64,000 nt of DNA from Alphaproteobacteria bacterium (GCA_030425925.1 JAUHZO010000003.1:1-64000); one strand, 5' to 3'; positions 18,237-27,464 are shown, numbered from the stretch's first letter. Notes: generated by a model not told the origin, from the sequence alone. Made by a program: numbers and translations.

Positions 18237-18262
18237 AAAACCTAGCCATCTGGCTAGGTTTT
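18237..18262. promoter_or_regulatory. Operator copy 1 of the arsR-SRPBCC operon; also a terminator-like hairpin
   Basis: A perfect 26-bp inverted repeat with arms AAAACCTAGCCA and TGGCTAGGTTTT around TC. Its core TAGCCA-N2-TGGCTA is repeated at 18294-18307, with centres 51 bp apart (about five helical turns). The T-run after the stem also makes it a plausible terminator for the upstream hydrolase gene. Confidence 0.65.
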
Positions 18263-18265
18263 TGA

Positions 18266-18294
18266 TTGACTCGAACGCGCGCCGGTCATTACCT
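18266..18294 (+). promoter_or_regulatory. Candidate promoter of arsR between the two operators
   Basis: TTGACT at 18266-18271 is a plausible -35 box; a weak -10-like TTACCT lies 17 bases downstream. A transcript from here would start at about the ATG at 18301, and no ribosome site precedes that ATG, so the mRNA may be leaderless. The -10 match is poor, hence low confidence. Confidence 0.35.
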
Positions 18295-18307
18295 AGCCAC
18301 ATGGCTA
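18294..18307. promoter_or_regulatory. Operator copy 2, overlapping the arsR start codon
   Basis: TAGCCA-CA-TGGCTA spans the arsR initiation codon (18301). It is identical in its 6-bp half-sites to the core of the palindrome at 18237-18262. A repressor bound here would block both transcription start and the first codon, consistent with autorepression by the ArsR-type protein. Confidence 0.6.
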
Positions 18308-18630
18308 ACCAACTCGACAGTTTCTTCGCCGCCCTCGCCGACCCCACCCGCCGCGCCGTGATCGAACGGCTGGCCAGGGGGGCGGCGCCCGTCAGCGAAC
18401 TGCACGCGCCGCATGACATGGCACTGCCCTCGTTCCTCAAGCATATCGGCAAGCTCGAAGCCGCCGGTCTTGTGCGCAGCGAAAAGAAGGGCCGCACGCG
18501 GATCGTCCATATCGAGGCCGCGCCCCTCAAAGAGGCCGAAACCTGGCTGCACCAGCAGCGCGCGCTGTGGGAAGGCCGTCTCGACCGTCTGCAATCCCTT
18601 GCCGAAGCCCTTGAAAGGAAACCCTCATGA
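18301..18630 (+). CDS. ArsR-family transcriptional repressor
   Basis: A 109-aa winged-helix protein: MANQLDSFFAALADPTRRAVIERL (helices 1-2), VSELHAPHDMALPSFLKHIGKLEAAGLV (recognition helix around 42-60) and a wing SEKKGRTRIVHIE. It lacks the metal-binding CVC motif of classical ArsR, so it belongs to the non-metal branch that accompanies SRPBCC genes. The stop overlaps the next start (ATGA), and two copies of a TAGCCA palindrome flank its promoter. It probably represses its own four-gene operon; the inducer is unknown. Confidence 0.85.
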   Translation: MANQLDSFFAALADPTRRAVIERLARGAAPVSELHAPHDMALPSFLKHIGKLEAAGLVRSEKKGRTRIVHIEAAPLKEAETWLHQQRALWEGRLDRLQSLAEALERKPS

Positions 18631-19082
18631 CCCCGGCCATCGGACATTTTCACATCGAGCGCAGCTTTGCCCTGCCCCGCGACCGGCTGTGGCACCTGCT
18701 GACCGACCCGGCGATGCGCAGCCAATGGGGCGCGCCCTCGGACGAGGACGTGCTGATCGTCGATGCAAGCGACCTGCGCGAAGGCGGCCGGGATCTGCAC
18801 CGCTGCGGGCCGCGCGACGATCCGGCCTATACGGTCGAGACGATCTGGTTCCGCCTTGCCGAACCGGACCTGGCCTGTTTCTCCGAAACCGTCGACGCCG
18901 GTGGCGCGCGCATCGCCACCAGCCTTGTCACCTACGGGCTGACGGACACCGCCACGGGCTGCGAATTCAGCATCGACGTGCAGCTGTCGTCCTTTGTCGG
19001 CCCCGGGGCGATGTCCGATTTCCAGGCCGGCTGGACCTCGGGTCTGAACCGGCTGGCCGCGCTGGTGGAGCAGCAGGCATGA
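18627..19082 (+). CDS. SRPBCC (AHSA1-like) domain protein 1
   Basis: A 151-aa protein with the START/Bet v 1-like fold: N-terminal strand FHIERSFALPRDRLWHLLTDPAMRSQW (about 7-33), central strands, and a long C-terminal helix MSDFQAGWTSGLNRLAALVEQ. Such proteins form a cavity for hydrophobic ligands. The motif DPAMRSQWG corresponds to the xxxxxxxKWW part of AHSA1. It overlaps arsR and the next gene by ATGA on both sides, and is related to the following two genes but clearly diverged. Confidence 0.8.
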   Translation: MTPAIGHFHIERSFALPRDRLWHLLTDPAMRSQWGAPSDEDVLIVDASDLREGGRDLHRCGPRDDPAYTVETIWFRLAEPDLACFSETVDAGGARIATSLVTYGLTDTATGCEFSIDVQLSSFVGPGAMSDFQAGWTSGLNRLAALVEQQA

Positions 19083-19558
19083 CCCCCTTGCATGACAGCT
19101 TTACCCTCACCCGTGACATCGCCGCCTGCCGTGCCCATGTCTGGGCTTGCTGGGAAGACCCGGCCCTGAAGCGCAAATGGTTTGTCGACAATGACAGCGA
19201 CGGCTGGTCCCTTGAGTCCTACAGCCTCAGCTTCACCCGCGGGGGCCGCGAAACGGGCGTCTGGACTGTCAACGCCCCCGGCGAACCCTGGCATGGCCGC
19301 CACCGAAACGACACGACCTGGCTCGACATCGCGCCGCAGGATCACATCGTCTACGCCTATACCATGGCGTTGAACGATCAAATCCATTCCGCCTCGCTGG
19401 CCACTGTCCTCTTCGCCGATGCCGATGGCGGCACGCGACTGACCTTTACCGAACAGATCGTTCTCTACGACTCGCGCTACGGCGTGGACAACCGCCGCAA
19501 CGGGTGGAGCAAACTGCTCGACACACTGGAAACCACTCTCAGGGAGACCGCGACATGA
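19079..19558 (+). CDS. SRPBCC (AHSA1-like) domain protein 2
   Basis: A 159-aa member of the same family: FTLTRDIAACRAHVWACWEDPALKRKWFVDN near the start and a C-terminal helix NRRNGWSKLLDTLETTL. The middle shows a full beta-sheet segment (HIVYAYTMALNDQIHSASLATVLF) and TRLTFTEQIVLYD, closest of the three to the classical AHSA1/YndB pattern. No catalytic residues can be assigned. ATGA overlaps on both sides. Confidence 0.8.
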   Translation: MTPLHDSFTLTRDIAACRAHVWACWEDPALKRKWFVDNDSDGWSLESYSLSFTRGGRETGVWTVNAPGEPWHGRHRNDTTWLDIAPQDHIVYAYTMALNDQIHSASLATVLFADADGGTRLTFTEQIVLYDSRYGVDNRRNGWSKLLDTLETTLRETAT

Positions 19559-20019
19559 CCTTCAACCCCGAGACCGACCTGCAGATCGAACGGCTGATCC
19601 GCGCCGCGCCGGACACCGTCTGGCGCTGCTGGGAAGAGCCGGAGCTGTTCAGGCAATGGTTTGTCCCCAAGCCTGTAGAGGTGACCGAGGTCGACAACGA
19701 CCTGCGCGCCGGGGGCCGGGCGTTCAACGTCATGAAACTGCCCGACGGCACGCTGATGGAAAACGACGGCTGCTTTCTGCTCGCCGACAAGGCGCGGCGG
19801 CTGGTCTTTACCGACGGAATGCTGCCCGGGTTCCGCCCCGCGCCGGACTGTTTCATGGTGGCCGATGTCACGCTGACCCCGCAAGACGGCGGCACGCTCT
19901 ACCACGCCCACGTGATGCACCGCACCGCCGAGCAGCGCGAAAGCCATGAAAAGATGGGCTTCCTCGACGGCTGGGGCACAACGCTCGGGCAGTTGGACGC
20001 GCTGGCACAGACGCTCTGA
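19555..20019 (+). CDS. SRPBCC (AHSA1-like) domain protein 3
   Basis: A 154-aa third paralogue: LQIERLIRAAPDTVWRCWEEPELFRQWFVPKPVEV at the start, GGRAFNVMKLPDG and a C-terminal helix EKMGFLDGWGTTLGQLDAL. The C-terminal MGFxxGWGxxLxQL pattern is typical of the SRPBCC proteins found with ArsR regulators. Last gene of the coupled arsR operon; about 145 bases without a gene follow before xdhA. Confidence 0.8.
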   Translation: MTFNPETDLQIERLIRAAPDTVWRCWEEPELFRQWFVPKPVEVTEVDNDLRAGGRAFNVMKLPDGTLMENDGCFLLADKARRLVFTDGMLPGFRPAPDCFMVADVTLTPQDGGTLYHAHVMHRTAEQRESHEKMGFLDGWGTTLGQLDALAQTL

Positions 20020-20165
20020 CCCCGCGCGCCAGTTTTCCCTTGCCAAACCCGGAAAGCCGCGCCTAGCCTGTGATCCACAACAGGGAACAGGCGCGCTTTC
20101 TACGCCGCATCGAGGGCGCGCACCCCGGATCGGGGCACATTGGTAAGGCGGCAGGCGTCACACAG

Positions 20166-21563
20166 ATGGATCTCACCTTTCTTCTGAACGGAGAGAGCGT
20201 GTCCCTGCAGGACGTGGACCCCACGGTCACGCTGCTCGACTGGCTGCGCGAGACGCGCGGCCTGACCGGGACCAAGGAAGGCTGCAACGAAGGCGATTGC
20301 GGGGCCTGTACCGTGATGGTACGCGACAGCGCCGGAGCCAGGGCGCTGAACGCCTGCATCCTGTTCCTGCCGCAACTGCACGGCAAGGCGGTGCACACGG
20401 TCGAAGGCCTCGCCGCGCCCGACGGCACGCTGCACCCGGTGCAGGAGGCGATGATCGCGCATCACGGCTCGCAATGCGGTTTCTGCACGCCGGGCTTTGT
20501 CATGTCGATGGCGGTGGCGCATCTGAACGGCGATACGGGCCATGACGACGCGCTGGCCGGCAATCTCTGCCGCTGCACCGGCTATGCCCCCATCCTCCGC
20601 GCCGCCCGCGCCGCCGAGGCGGAACCGGTGCCGGAGCACCTGACCCGCTCTTTCATCTTTCCCGAAATACTCGAACACGACGCCGACACAGCACGGCCCG
20701 CCGAGTGGCAGGGTGCGGCACCGACAAGCGCCGATGCGCTGGCCGAGCTGTATGCGCGTCATCCCGACGCGACGCTGGTGGCGGGTGCGACGGATGTGGG
20801 GCTGTGGGTGACGAAACAGCTGCGCGACCTGGGCCGGGTGATCTTTCTCAACCGCTGCGACGACCTCCAGCGGATCGAGGAGACCGACGCGGGGCTACGC
20901 ATCGGGGCCGGCGTCACGATGGACCGGGTGCTGGCGGTTATGGGTGCAAAGCACCCATCCTACGCCGAACTGATCCGCCGCTACGGCTCGGCCCAGGTGC
21001 GCGCGGCGGCGACCATCGGCGGGAACATCGCCAACGGCTCGCCCATCGGGGACAACCCGCCGCCGCTGATCGCGCTCGGGGCCATCCTGCATCTGCGCTT
21101 TCGCCAGGCAAGGCGCGAGATGCCGCTGGAGGATTTCTTTCTCGATTACGGGAAGCAGGACCGCTTTCCCGGCGAATTCGTCGAAGCGGTCACGATCCCG
21201 TCCCAGCCGGACCGGCTGCGCGTCTACAAGCTGTCGAAACGGTTCGACCAGGACATCTCGGCCGTCTGCGGCGCGTTCAACCTCACGGTCGAGGAGGGCC
21301 GGATCGCCGCGGCGCGCATCGCCTTTGGCGGCATGGCGGGCACGCCAAAACGCGCCTTGCACGTGGAGGCGGCCCTCATCGGCAAGCCCTGGAGCGAGGA
21401 CACGCTGATCGCGGCATGGGCGGCCTGGGAGCAGGATTTCACGCCGCTGTCGGACATGCGCGCCAGCGCGGAGTACCGCCTGGCGGCGGCGCGCAACATG
21501 CTGTCGCGATGCCTGCTGCAGGACCTGGGGGCCGCCACCAACGTGCTGGAGGTGCAGCCGTGA
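20166..21563 (+). CDS. xdhA: Xanthine dehydrogenase small subunit (2Fe-2S and FAD domains)
   Basis: A 465-aa subunit of the cytosolic molybdenum hydroxylase that oxidises hypoxanthine and xanthine to urate. The first 2Fe-2S cluster is held by Cys40, Cys45, Cys48 ([12 protein letters not shown]) and Cys64; the second by [14 protein letters not shown] and [11 protein letters not shown] (about 101-140). The FAD domain starts at about 180 with [15 protein letters not shown] and [18 protein letters not shown]. The ATG at 20166 fits the family N-terminus. Codons at 20940-20958 (GAKHPSYAE) lie on a short perfect palindrome. The stop overlaps the GTG of xdhB. Confidence 0.93.
   Translation: MDLTFLLNGESVSLQDVDPTVTLLDWLRETRGLTGTKEGCNEGDCGACTVMVRDSAGARALNACILFLPQLHGKAVHTVEGLAAPDGTLHPVQEAMIAHHGSQCGFCTPGFVMSMAVAHLNGDTGHDDALAGNLCRCTGYAPILRAARAAEAEPVPEHLTRSFIFPEILEHDADTARPAEWQGAAPTSADALAELYARHPDATLVAGATDVGLWVTKQLRDLGRVIFLNRCDDLQRIEETDAGLRIGAGVTMDRVLAVMGAKHPSYAELIRRYGSAQVRAAATIGGNIANGSPIGDNPPPLIALGAILHLRFRQARREMPLEDFFLDYGKQDRFPGEFVEAVTIPSQPDRLRVYKLSKRFDQDISAVCGAFNLTVEEGRIAAARIAFGGMAGTPKRALHVEAALIGKPWSEDTLIAAWAAWEQDFTPLSDMRASAEYRLAAARNMLSRCLLQDLGAATNVLEVQP
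20940..20958. repeat. Palindromic repeat inside xdhA
   Basis: ATGGGTGC and GCACCCAT around AAA, followed by CCTACG. The pattern resembles a dispersed GGATGGGTGC-type palindrome often seen between genes in Rhodobacterales, here read as the peptide GAKHPSYA in a loop of the FAD domain. The link to a dispersed family is from memory; only one copy is visible in this window. Confidence 0.4.
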
Positions 21564-23872
21564 GCGTCGCCAAGCCCCTGCCGCATGACGCCGCGCGCCT
21601 GCATGTGACCGGCGCGGCGCGCTATGTCGACGACATCCCGCTGCCCGCCAATACGCTGCACCTCGCCTTTGGCCTGTCCCAGATCGCCGCAGGTACCGTC
21701 ACCGCACTGGATCTGAACGCGGTGCGCCGCGCGCCGGGCGTTCAGGGCGTCTGGACCGCAGCGGACCTGCCGTCGGACTGCGATTGTTCGCCCTCGGCGC
21801 ATGACGAGCCGCTTCTGGCGGGCGACACGATCCTCTACCTGGGCCAGCCGCTGTTCCTGGTGGCCGCAACTTGCCATCTGGCGGCCCGGCATGCGGCCGC
21901 GCGGGCGCTTGTGACGTACGAAGAGACCGACGCGATCCTGACCATCGACGATGCCCTGGCGGCCGAAAGCCGGTTCGAGGACGGCCCGGTGGTCTGGTCC
22001 CGCGGCGATGCGGAGGCCGCCATCGCCGATGCCCCGCACCGGGTGAACGGCGTGATCGAGATGGGCGGGCAGGAGCATTTCTACCTCGAAGGCCAGACCG
22101 CGGCCGCCCTGCCCCAGGAAGGCGGCGACATGCTGGTGCATGCCTCCACCCAGCACCCGACCGAAATCCAGCACAAGGTCGCCGATGCCCTGGGCCTGCC
22201 GATGCACGCCGTCCGGGTCGAGACGCGGCGCATGGGCGGCGGGTTCGGCGGCAAGGAAAGCCAGGGCAACGCGCTGGCCATTGCCTGCGCGGTGGTGGCG
22301 CAGGCGACGGGACGACCCGCCAAGATGCGCTATGATCGCGACGACGACTTCCTGATCACCGGCAAGCGGCACGATTTCCGCATCGCCTACCGCGCGGGCT
22401 TTGACGATGCGGGCCGTGTTCTGGGGGTCGACATCGTGCAGATGGCCCGTTGCGGCTGGGCGCAGGACCTGTCCCTGCCGGTCTGCGACCGTGCCATGCT
22501 GCATGCCGACAACGCCTATCACCTGCCGGCGGTGCGTCTCGAATCGCACCGGTTGCGCACGAATACCCAGAGCGCTACCGCCTTTCGCGGCTTTGGCGGG
22601 CCGCAGGGGATGCTGGGGATCGAGCGGGTGATGGATCACATCGCGCATAGCCTGGGGCGCGACCCGCTGGAGGTGCGGCGCGCGAATTACTATGCGGCGG
22701 CGCGGGTGGAGCGCGTTGAAGGGGGTATTTCCACCAAGAAGAAGCAGCTGACGCCTTACGGGATGGAGGTGTCGGACTTCATTCTGCACGAGATGACCGA
22801 GGCCTTGGCCGACCGGTGCGACTATGCCGCACGGCGCGCGCGCGTTGCCGAGTGGAACGCGGCGCACCCGGTGCTGAAACGCGGGATCGCGCTGACGCCG
22901 GTGAAGTTCGGGATCTCCTTCACGCTGACGCATCTCAACCAGGCGGGCGCGCTGGTGCATGTCTACCAGGACGGCTCGATCGCGATGAACCATGGCGGGA
23001 CCGAGATGGGGCAAGGGCTGTTCCAGAAGGTCGCCCAGGTGGCCGCCGCGTCATTTGGCGTGGAGATCGGCGTCGTGAAGATCACCGCGACCGATACCGC
23101 CAAGGTGCCCAATACCTCGGCCACCGCGGCATCCTCGGGGTCGGACCTGAACGGCATGGCGGTCAAGGCCGCCTGCGACACGATCCGCGCGCGCATGGCG
23201 GCGCACCTGGCGGCGGAGCGGCAGGCCGATCCGGGCGCGGTGCAGTTCGAGGACGGGCGGGTGGTCATCGGTTCCGATGTTCTGAGCTTTGCCGAGGCCG
23301 CGCAGGCCTGTTACCAGGGCCGCGTCAGCCTGTCGGCGACCGGATTCTACAAGACGCCGAAGCTCAGCTGGGACCGCAAGCGCGGCGCGGGGCGGCCGTT
23401 CTTATACTTCGCCTATGGCGCGGCCTGTTCGGAGGTGGTGCTGGACACGCTGACCGGCGAGAACCGGATCCTTGCCACGCATATCCTGCATGATTGCGGA
23501 CGCTCGCTGAACCCGGCGCTGGATATGGGCCAGATCGAGGGCGGGTTTGTGCAGGGGGCGGGCTGGTTGACAACCGAGGAACTGGTCTGGGACGCGCGAG
23601 GCCGGCTGCGCACGCATGCGCCGTCGACCTACAAGATCCCCGCCTGTTCGGACCGTCCGCAGGTTTTTGACGTCATGCTTTGGGACGCCGAGAACCGGGA
23701 GGAGACGATCTATCGCTCCAAGGCGGTGGGGGAGCCGCCTTTCATGCTGGGCATGTCGGTGTTTCATGCGCTGTCCGACGCGGTGGCGGCCTGCGGGCCG
23801 GGCTATCCCGCGCTGGACGCGCCCGCGACACCGGAACGGCTGCTGGCTGCCGTACGCCGGGTGCGGGGGTGA
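21560..23872 (+). CDS. xdhB: Xanthine dehydrogenase large subunit (molybdopterin-binding)
   Basis: A 770-aa molybdopterin subunit. Characteristic motifs: [11 protein letters not shown] near the start, [42 protein letters not shown] (substrate-site arginine), [13 protein letters not shown] and, near the end, [14 protein letters not shown] containing the catalytic glutamate (AVGEPP). The GTG start at 21560 overlaps the xdhA stop (GTGA). At codons over 22722-22744, a 23-bp dispersed repeat is read as GGISTKKKQ, an insert relative to the usual family sequence before TPYGMEV. The core looks intact. Confidence 0.93.
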   Translation: MSVAKPLPHDAARLHVTGAARYVDDIPLPANTLHLAFGLSQIAAGTVTALDLNAVRRAPGVQGVWTAADLPSDCDCSPSAHDEPLLAGDTILYLGQPLFLVAATCHLAARHAAARALVTYEETDAILTIDDALAAESRFEDGPVVWSRGDAEAAIADAPHRVNGVIEMGGQEHFYLEGQTAAALPQEGGDMLVHASTQHPTEIQHKVADALGLPMHAVRVETRRMGGGFGGKESQGNALAIACAVVAQATGRPAKMRYDRDDDFLITGKRHDFRIAYRAGFDDAGRVLGVDIVQMARCGWAQDLSLPVCDRAMLHADNAYHLPAVRLESHRLRTNTQSATAFRGFGGPQGMLGIERVMDHIAHSLGRDPLEVRRANYYAAARVERVEGGISTKKKQLTPYGMEVSDFILHEMTEALADRCDYAARRARVAEWNAAHPVLKRGIALTPVKFGISFTLTHLNQAGALVHVYQDGSIAMNHGGTEMGQGLFQKVAQVAAASFGVEIGVVKITATDTAKVPNTSATAASSGSDLNGMAVKAACDTIRARMAAHLAAERQADPGAVQFEDGRVVIGSDVLSFAEAAQACYQGRVSLSATGFYKTPKLSWDRKRGAGRPFLYFAYGAACSEVVLDTLTGENRILATHILHDCGRSLNPALDMGQIEGGFVQGAGWLTTEELVWDARGRLRTHAPSTYKIPACSDRPQVFDVMLWDAENREETIYRSKAVGEPPFMLGMSVFHALSDAVAACGPGYPALDAPATPERLLAAVRRVRG
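22722..22744 (+). repeat. 23-bp dispersed repeat inside xdhB
   Basis: GGGGTATTT, C, then CACCAAGAAGAAG. Nearly identical copies lie at 26342-26364 and 59516-59538 between genes; the three differ only at the 10th and 12th bases. Here the repeat is translated in frame. Confidence 0.75.
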
Positions 23873-24804
23873 GTTTCGATCTCGACAGCCTGCGCGCGGC
23901 GGTGGCCCTGCACGGGCGTGTGGCGCGGGTGGTTGTGGCCGATGTTCAAGGGTCAGCCCCGCGCGAGGTGGGTGCGGCGATGCTGGTCTGGGAAGGCGGG
24001 CAGTCCGGCACCATCGGCGGCGGCGCGCTGGAGTTCGAGGCCGCGCAGGCGGCGTTCACCCGCTTTGGTGCCACGCGTCATGCGCTGGGGCCCGCGCTGG
24101 GACAGTGCTGCGGCGGAGCTGTGACGCTCTGGACCGAGGTCTGGGACGCGGCGCGGTTGCAGGCCCTGACGGGCGACGTGGTGGCGCGCGGCCCGGGGGA
24201 GCGGCCGCTTGCCGTTGCGCGCCTGCTGGACCGGGCGCGGGCGCAGGGCCGCTTGCCTCTGCCGCAGCTTGTGCAGGGCTGGATGGTGGAGCCGGTCACC
24301 CGCGTCAGGCGACCGCTCTGGATCTGGGGGGCGGGGCATGTGGGGCGGGCCATGGTGGCGACACTCTCGCCCCTGCCGCATTTCGCGCTGACCTGGGTGG
24401 ACACCGCGCGCGGCCGGTTCCCGCGCGCGTTGCCCGACGATGTGGCCTGCCTGCCCGCCGCGCGCCCCGAGGCGCTTGTGCCGCGTGCGCCGGTCGAGGC
24501 GGCGCATCTTGTTCTGACCTACAGCCATGCGCTGGACCTTGCCTTGTGCCATGCGCTGCTGGGCCATGCCTTCCACTGGGCGGGATTGATCGGGTCGAAA
24601 ACGAAATGGGCCCGCTTTCGCAGCCGTTTGCGGGCCCTTGGCCACGAAAACGGGCAGATCGACCGTATCTGCTGCCCGATTGGGCAAAAAGCCCTGGGCA
24701 AACACCCTCAGGCCATTGCCATTTCAACCGCCGCCCAGCTACTTGATCTGCAAACAAGGAAAGGGACCGCTTGTCCGACACGCTGCTCCGCATCGACGGT
24801 CTGA
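23869..24804 (+). CDS. xdhC: Xanthine dehydrogenase accessory protein XdhC
   Basis: A 311-aa chaperone that binds molybdenum cofactor, promotes its sulfuration and inserts it into XdhB. The N-terminal XdhC/CoxI domain shows VVVADVQGSAPREVGAAMLV and GTIGGGALE (about 20-55) and CCGGAVTLW; the C-terminal Rossmann-like part has LWIWGAGHVGRAMV (about 144-157), YSHALDLALCHALL and GLIGSKTKWARF. The GTG start overlaps the xdhB stop. The 3' end runs 34 bases into the next gene, so the last approximately 11 residues are probably not functionally important. Confidence 0.9.
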   Translation: MSFDLDSLRAAVALHGRVARVVVADVQGSAPREVGAAMLVWEGGQSGTIGGGALEFEAAQAAFTRFGATRHALGPALGQCCGGAVTLWTEVWDAARLQALTGDVVARGPGERPLAVARLLDRARAQGRLPLPQLVQGWMVEPVTRVRRPLWIWGAGHVGRAMVATLSPLPHFALTWVDTARGRFPRALPDDVACLPAARPEALVPRAPVEAAHLVLTYSHALDLALCHALLGHAFHWAGLIGSKTKWARFRSRLRALGHENGQIDRICCPIGQKALGKHPQAIAISTAAQLLDLQTRKGTACPTRCSASTV

Positions 24805-26294
24805 CCAAGGCCTATCCCGGCGTCGTTGCCAATGACGATGTCAGCTTTGACATCGGCAAGGGGGAAATCCACGCCCTCTTGGGCGAAAACGGCGCGGGCA
24901 AGTCGACACTGGTCAAGATGATCTATGGCCTGGTCGCGCCGGATCGCGGGAGCATGGCGCTGGACGGCGCTGCCTTTCGCCCCGGAAAGCCGTCGGAGGC
25001 CCGGCAGGCCGGTGTGGCCATGGTGTTCCAGCATTTCTCGCTGTTCGAGGCGCTGAACGTGGCAGAGAACGTGGCGCTCGGGATGGAGCAGCCGCCCCGG
25101 CTGCGCGATCTGGCGCGGCGCATCCGCGCGGTGTCGGAGACCTACGGGCTGCCGCTGGACCCGGCGCGCCTGGTGGGCACGCTGTCGGCGGGCGAACGCC
25201 AGCGGGTCGAGATCATCCGCTGTTTGCTGCAGGATCCGCGCCTGCTGATCATGGACGAGCCGACCAGCGTGCTGACCCCGCAGGAGGTGGAGATCCTGTT
25301 CGAGACGCTGCGCAAGCTGAAGGCCGAGGGCACGTCGATCCTGTATATCTCGCACAAGCTTGAAGAAATCCGCAGCCTGTGTGACCACGCCACCATCCTG
25401 CGCCGCGGCCGGAAGGTGGCGACCTGCACGCCCGCCGAGACCACCGCGCGGGAGCTGGCCGAGATGATGGTGGGGGCCAGTTTTGCCACGCCGGAAGCCA
25501 CCTCGCACCGGACCGGCGACGTGGTGCTGGAGGTCACGGGCCTCAGCTTGCCCGCGCCGGGGGATTTCGGCACGCCCCTGCGCGAGGTCTCGATGTCGGT
25601 GCGCGCGGGTGAGGTGCTGGGCATCGGCGGCGTTGCGGGCAACGGCCAGGACGAGCTGCTCGCCGCGCTCTCGGGCGAGCGCGTCTCGCCGCAGGGCAGC
25701 GTCACGCTCAAGGGGCGCGATGTCAGCCGGCTGGGGCCGGTTGCGCGCCGCGAGGCGGGCCTGCTTGCCGGGCCCGAAGAGCGGCTGGGCCATGCCGCCG
25801 CCCCGAACATGAGCCTGGTGGAAAACGCTGTGCTGACCGCAGCGCGGCGGCAGAAGATGCTGACGGGCGGCTTTCTGCGCTGGGGCCGCGCGCGCGGCTT
25901 TGCCGAAGAGGTGATCCGCCGGTTCGACGTGCGCACCCCCGGCCCCGACACCGCCGCCCGGGCGCTTTCGGGCGGCAACCTGCAAAAATTCGTCGTCGGA
26001 CGAGAGATCCTGCAGGCCCCCGAGGTGCTGATCGTCAACCAGCCCACCTGGGGCGTCGATGCCGCTGCTGCCGCCGCGATCCGGCAGGCGCTGCTGGATC
26101 TGGCGGCCGAGGGCGCGGCCATCGTTGTCATCAGCCAGGATCTCGACGAGTTGATGGAGATCGCCCAGAGCTTCGCCGCCCTGAACGAGGGTCGTCTGAC
26201 CGCGTCGCGGCCCGTGTCCGGGCTCGATCTGGAGAAGATCGGGCTGATGATGGGCGGAGCGCATGACATGGAGGTGGCGCATGTTGCGGGCTGA
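24771..26294 (+). CDS. BMP-family nucleoside-type ABC importer, ATP-binding protein
   Basis: A 507-aa protein with two ABC domains in tandem, as in the nucleoside (BmpDEFG/Nup) importers. Domain 1: Walker A GENGAGKST (about 38-46), signature LSAGERQRVEI, Walker B LLIMDEPTS. Domain 2 has a degenerate Walker A (GVAGNGQDELLAAL), signature LSGGNLQKFVVGREI and LIVNQPTWGVD with Asn where the Walker B acid is expected, which is normal for this family. The TTG start at 24771 is supported by AAGGAAAGGG just upstream. It follows xdhC with an overlap, so it belongs to the xdh operon; the substrate is probably a purine or nucleoside. Confidence 0.88.
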   Translation: MSDTLLRIDGLTKAYPGVVANDDVSFDIGKGEIHALLGENGAGKSTLVKMIYGLVAPDRGSMALDGAAFRPGKPSEARQAGVAMVFQHFSLFEALNVAENVALGMEQPPRLRDLARRIRAVSETYGLPLDPARLVGTLSAGERQRVEIIRCLLQDPRLLIMDEPTSVLTPQEVEILFETLRKLKAEGTSILYISHKLEEIRSLCDHATILRRGRKVATCTPAETTARELAEMMVGASFATPEATSHRTGDVVLEVTGLSLPAPGDFGTPLREVSMSVRAGEVLGIGGVAGNGQDELLAALSGERVSPQGSVTLKGRDVSRLGPVARREAGLLAGPEERLGHAAAPNMSLVENAVLTAARRQKMLTGGFLRWGRARGFAEEVIRRFDVRTPGPDTAARALSGGNLQKFVVGREILQAPEVLIVNQPTWGVDAAAAAAIRQALLDLAAEGAAIVVISQDLDELMEIAQSFAALNEGRLTASRPVSGLDLEKIGLMMGGAHDMEVAHVAG

Positions 26295-26341
26295 GGCCGG
26301 GACGCTCCTGCCGGGCCGCGCGCCTGCGGCTCGGGCGGATT

Positions 26342-26364
26342 GGGGTATTTTCCCCAAGAAGAAG
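26342..26364 (+). repeat. 23-bp dispersed repeat, intergenic copy
   Basis: GGGGTATTT, T, then CCCCAAGAAGAAG. It fills the short gap before the permease gene and its GAAGAAG end lies where a ribosome-binding site is expected, followed by CAGGGGG closer to the ATG. Confidence 0.75.
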
Positions 26365-26378
26365 CAGGGGGCTGCGCG

Positions 26379-27464
26379 ATGATCGTTCTGGAGAAGCGCC
26401 CGCAGCCCTCGCGGCTCTGGACGGTGCTGACCCCGATTCTGGCGGTGGCCCTGACGATGCTGGTGGGCGGCATGCTGTTTGCCGCGCTTGGCGCGAACCC
26501 GTTCGAGGCGATCCGCACGATCTTCTGGGATCCGGTCTTCAATGCGCAATTCGCGGGCTTCACCCGGCCGCAGCTGCTTGTCAAGGCGGGGCCATTGATC
26601 CTGATCGCGATCGGACTGTCGATCGGGTTCAAGGCGGGCATCTGGAATATCGGTGCCGAGGGTCAGTACATCGTGGGGGCCATCTGCGGCGCGGCGGCGG
26701 GGCTGGCGTTTTATCCGTCCGAAAGCGTGCTGATCTTTCCGCTGATGATTGTCGCTGGCGCGCTGGGGGGCTGGGCCTGGGCGATGATCCCGGCGCTGCT
26801 CAAGACGCGCTTTGGCACCAACGAGATCCTGGTGTCGCTGATGCTGGTCTACGTGGCCGAGAACATCCTTGCCTCCGTGTCGTCTGGCCTGTTGCGCAAT
26901 CCCGAGGGCATGGGCTTTCCCGGCTCGCGCAATTTCAAGCAGTGGGAGGCGGCGCATAACGCGGAGCTGGTCGCCGGAACCGGCATGCATTGGGGCGTTC
27001 TGGCGGCGTTTGTTGCGGTGATCGCCGCCTATGTGCTGATGACCCGGCACATCCAGGGCTTCAACATCCGCCTGATGGGCGAGGCGCCGCGGGCAGCGCG
27101 GTTCTCGGGTGTGGAGCCTGCGCGGATCGTGCTGTTGTGCCTGGGTCTGGCGGGTGCTCTGGCCGGGATGGCGGGGCTCTTCGAGGTGACGGGCCCGGCG
27201 GGGCAGATCAGCATCGACTTCAACTCGGGCTACGGGTTCACCGCCATCATCGTGGCCTTTCTGGGCCGGTTGCATCCGGTGGGCATCCTGCTGGCCGGGC
27301 TCTTGATGGCGCTGACCTATATCGGGGGCGAGTTGGCGCAGCTGATGCTGGGGCTGCCCGGGGCTGCGATCCAGCTGTTTCAGGGGATGCTGCTGTTCTT
27401 CCTGCTGGCGATGGACGTGTTCACCAATTACCGGCTGCGCTGGGCGAAACGGGAGGCCGTGTGA
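26379..27464 (+). CDS. BMP-family ABC importer, inner-membrane permease 1
   Basis: A 361-aa polytopic protein with about nine or ten membrane segments, of the BPD_transp_2 (LivH/RbsC-like) superfamily. Distinctive family sequences are LILIAIGLSIGFKAGIWNIGAEGQY (about 68-92), RFGTNEILVSLMLVYVAENIL and GFTAIIVAFLGRLHPVGIL. It should form a heterodimer with the next gene product. The ATG at 26379 is preferred over upstream possibilities because of the CAGGGGG site. The stop overlaps the next ATG by one base (TGATG). Confidence 0.88.
   Translation: MIVLEKRPQPSRLWTVLTPILAVALTMLVGGMLFAALGANPFEAIRTIFWDPVFNAQFAGFTRPQLLVKAGPLILIAIGLSIGFKAGIWNIGAEGQYIVGAICGAAAGLAFYPSESVLIFPLMIVAGALGGWAWAMIPALLKTRFGTNEILVSLMLVYVAENILASVSSGLLRNPEGMGFPGSRNFKQWEAAHNAELVAGTGMHWGVLAAFVAVIAAYVLMTRHIQGFNIRLMGEAPRAARFSGVEPARIVLLCLGLAGALAGMAGLFEVTGPAGQISIDFNSGYGFTAIIVAFLGRLHPVGILLAGLLMALTYIGGELAQLMLGLPGAAIQLFQGMLLFFLLAMDVFTNYRLRWAKREAV

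Noticed and set aside
24771-24804. Frameshift in xdhC because its end overlaps the ATPase gene
   Set aside because: All conserved XdhC motifs are in one frame and the total length is normal; the overlap only adds a short nonconserved tail.
25483-25812. Alternative plus-strand reading frames inside the ABC ATPase gene
   Set aside because: Arg/Ala-rich translations typical of shifted frames in high-GC genes.
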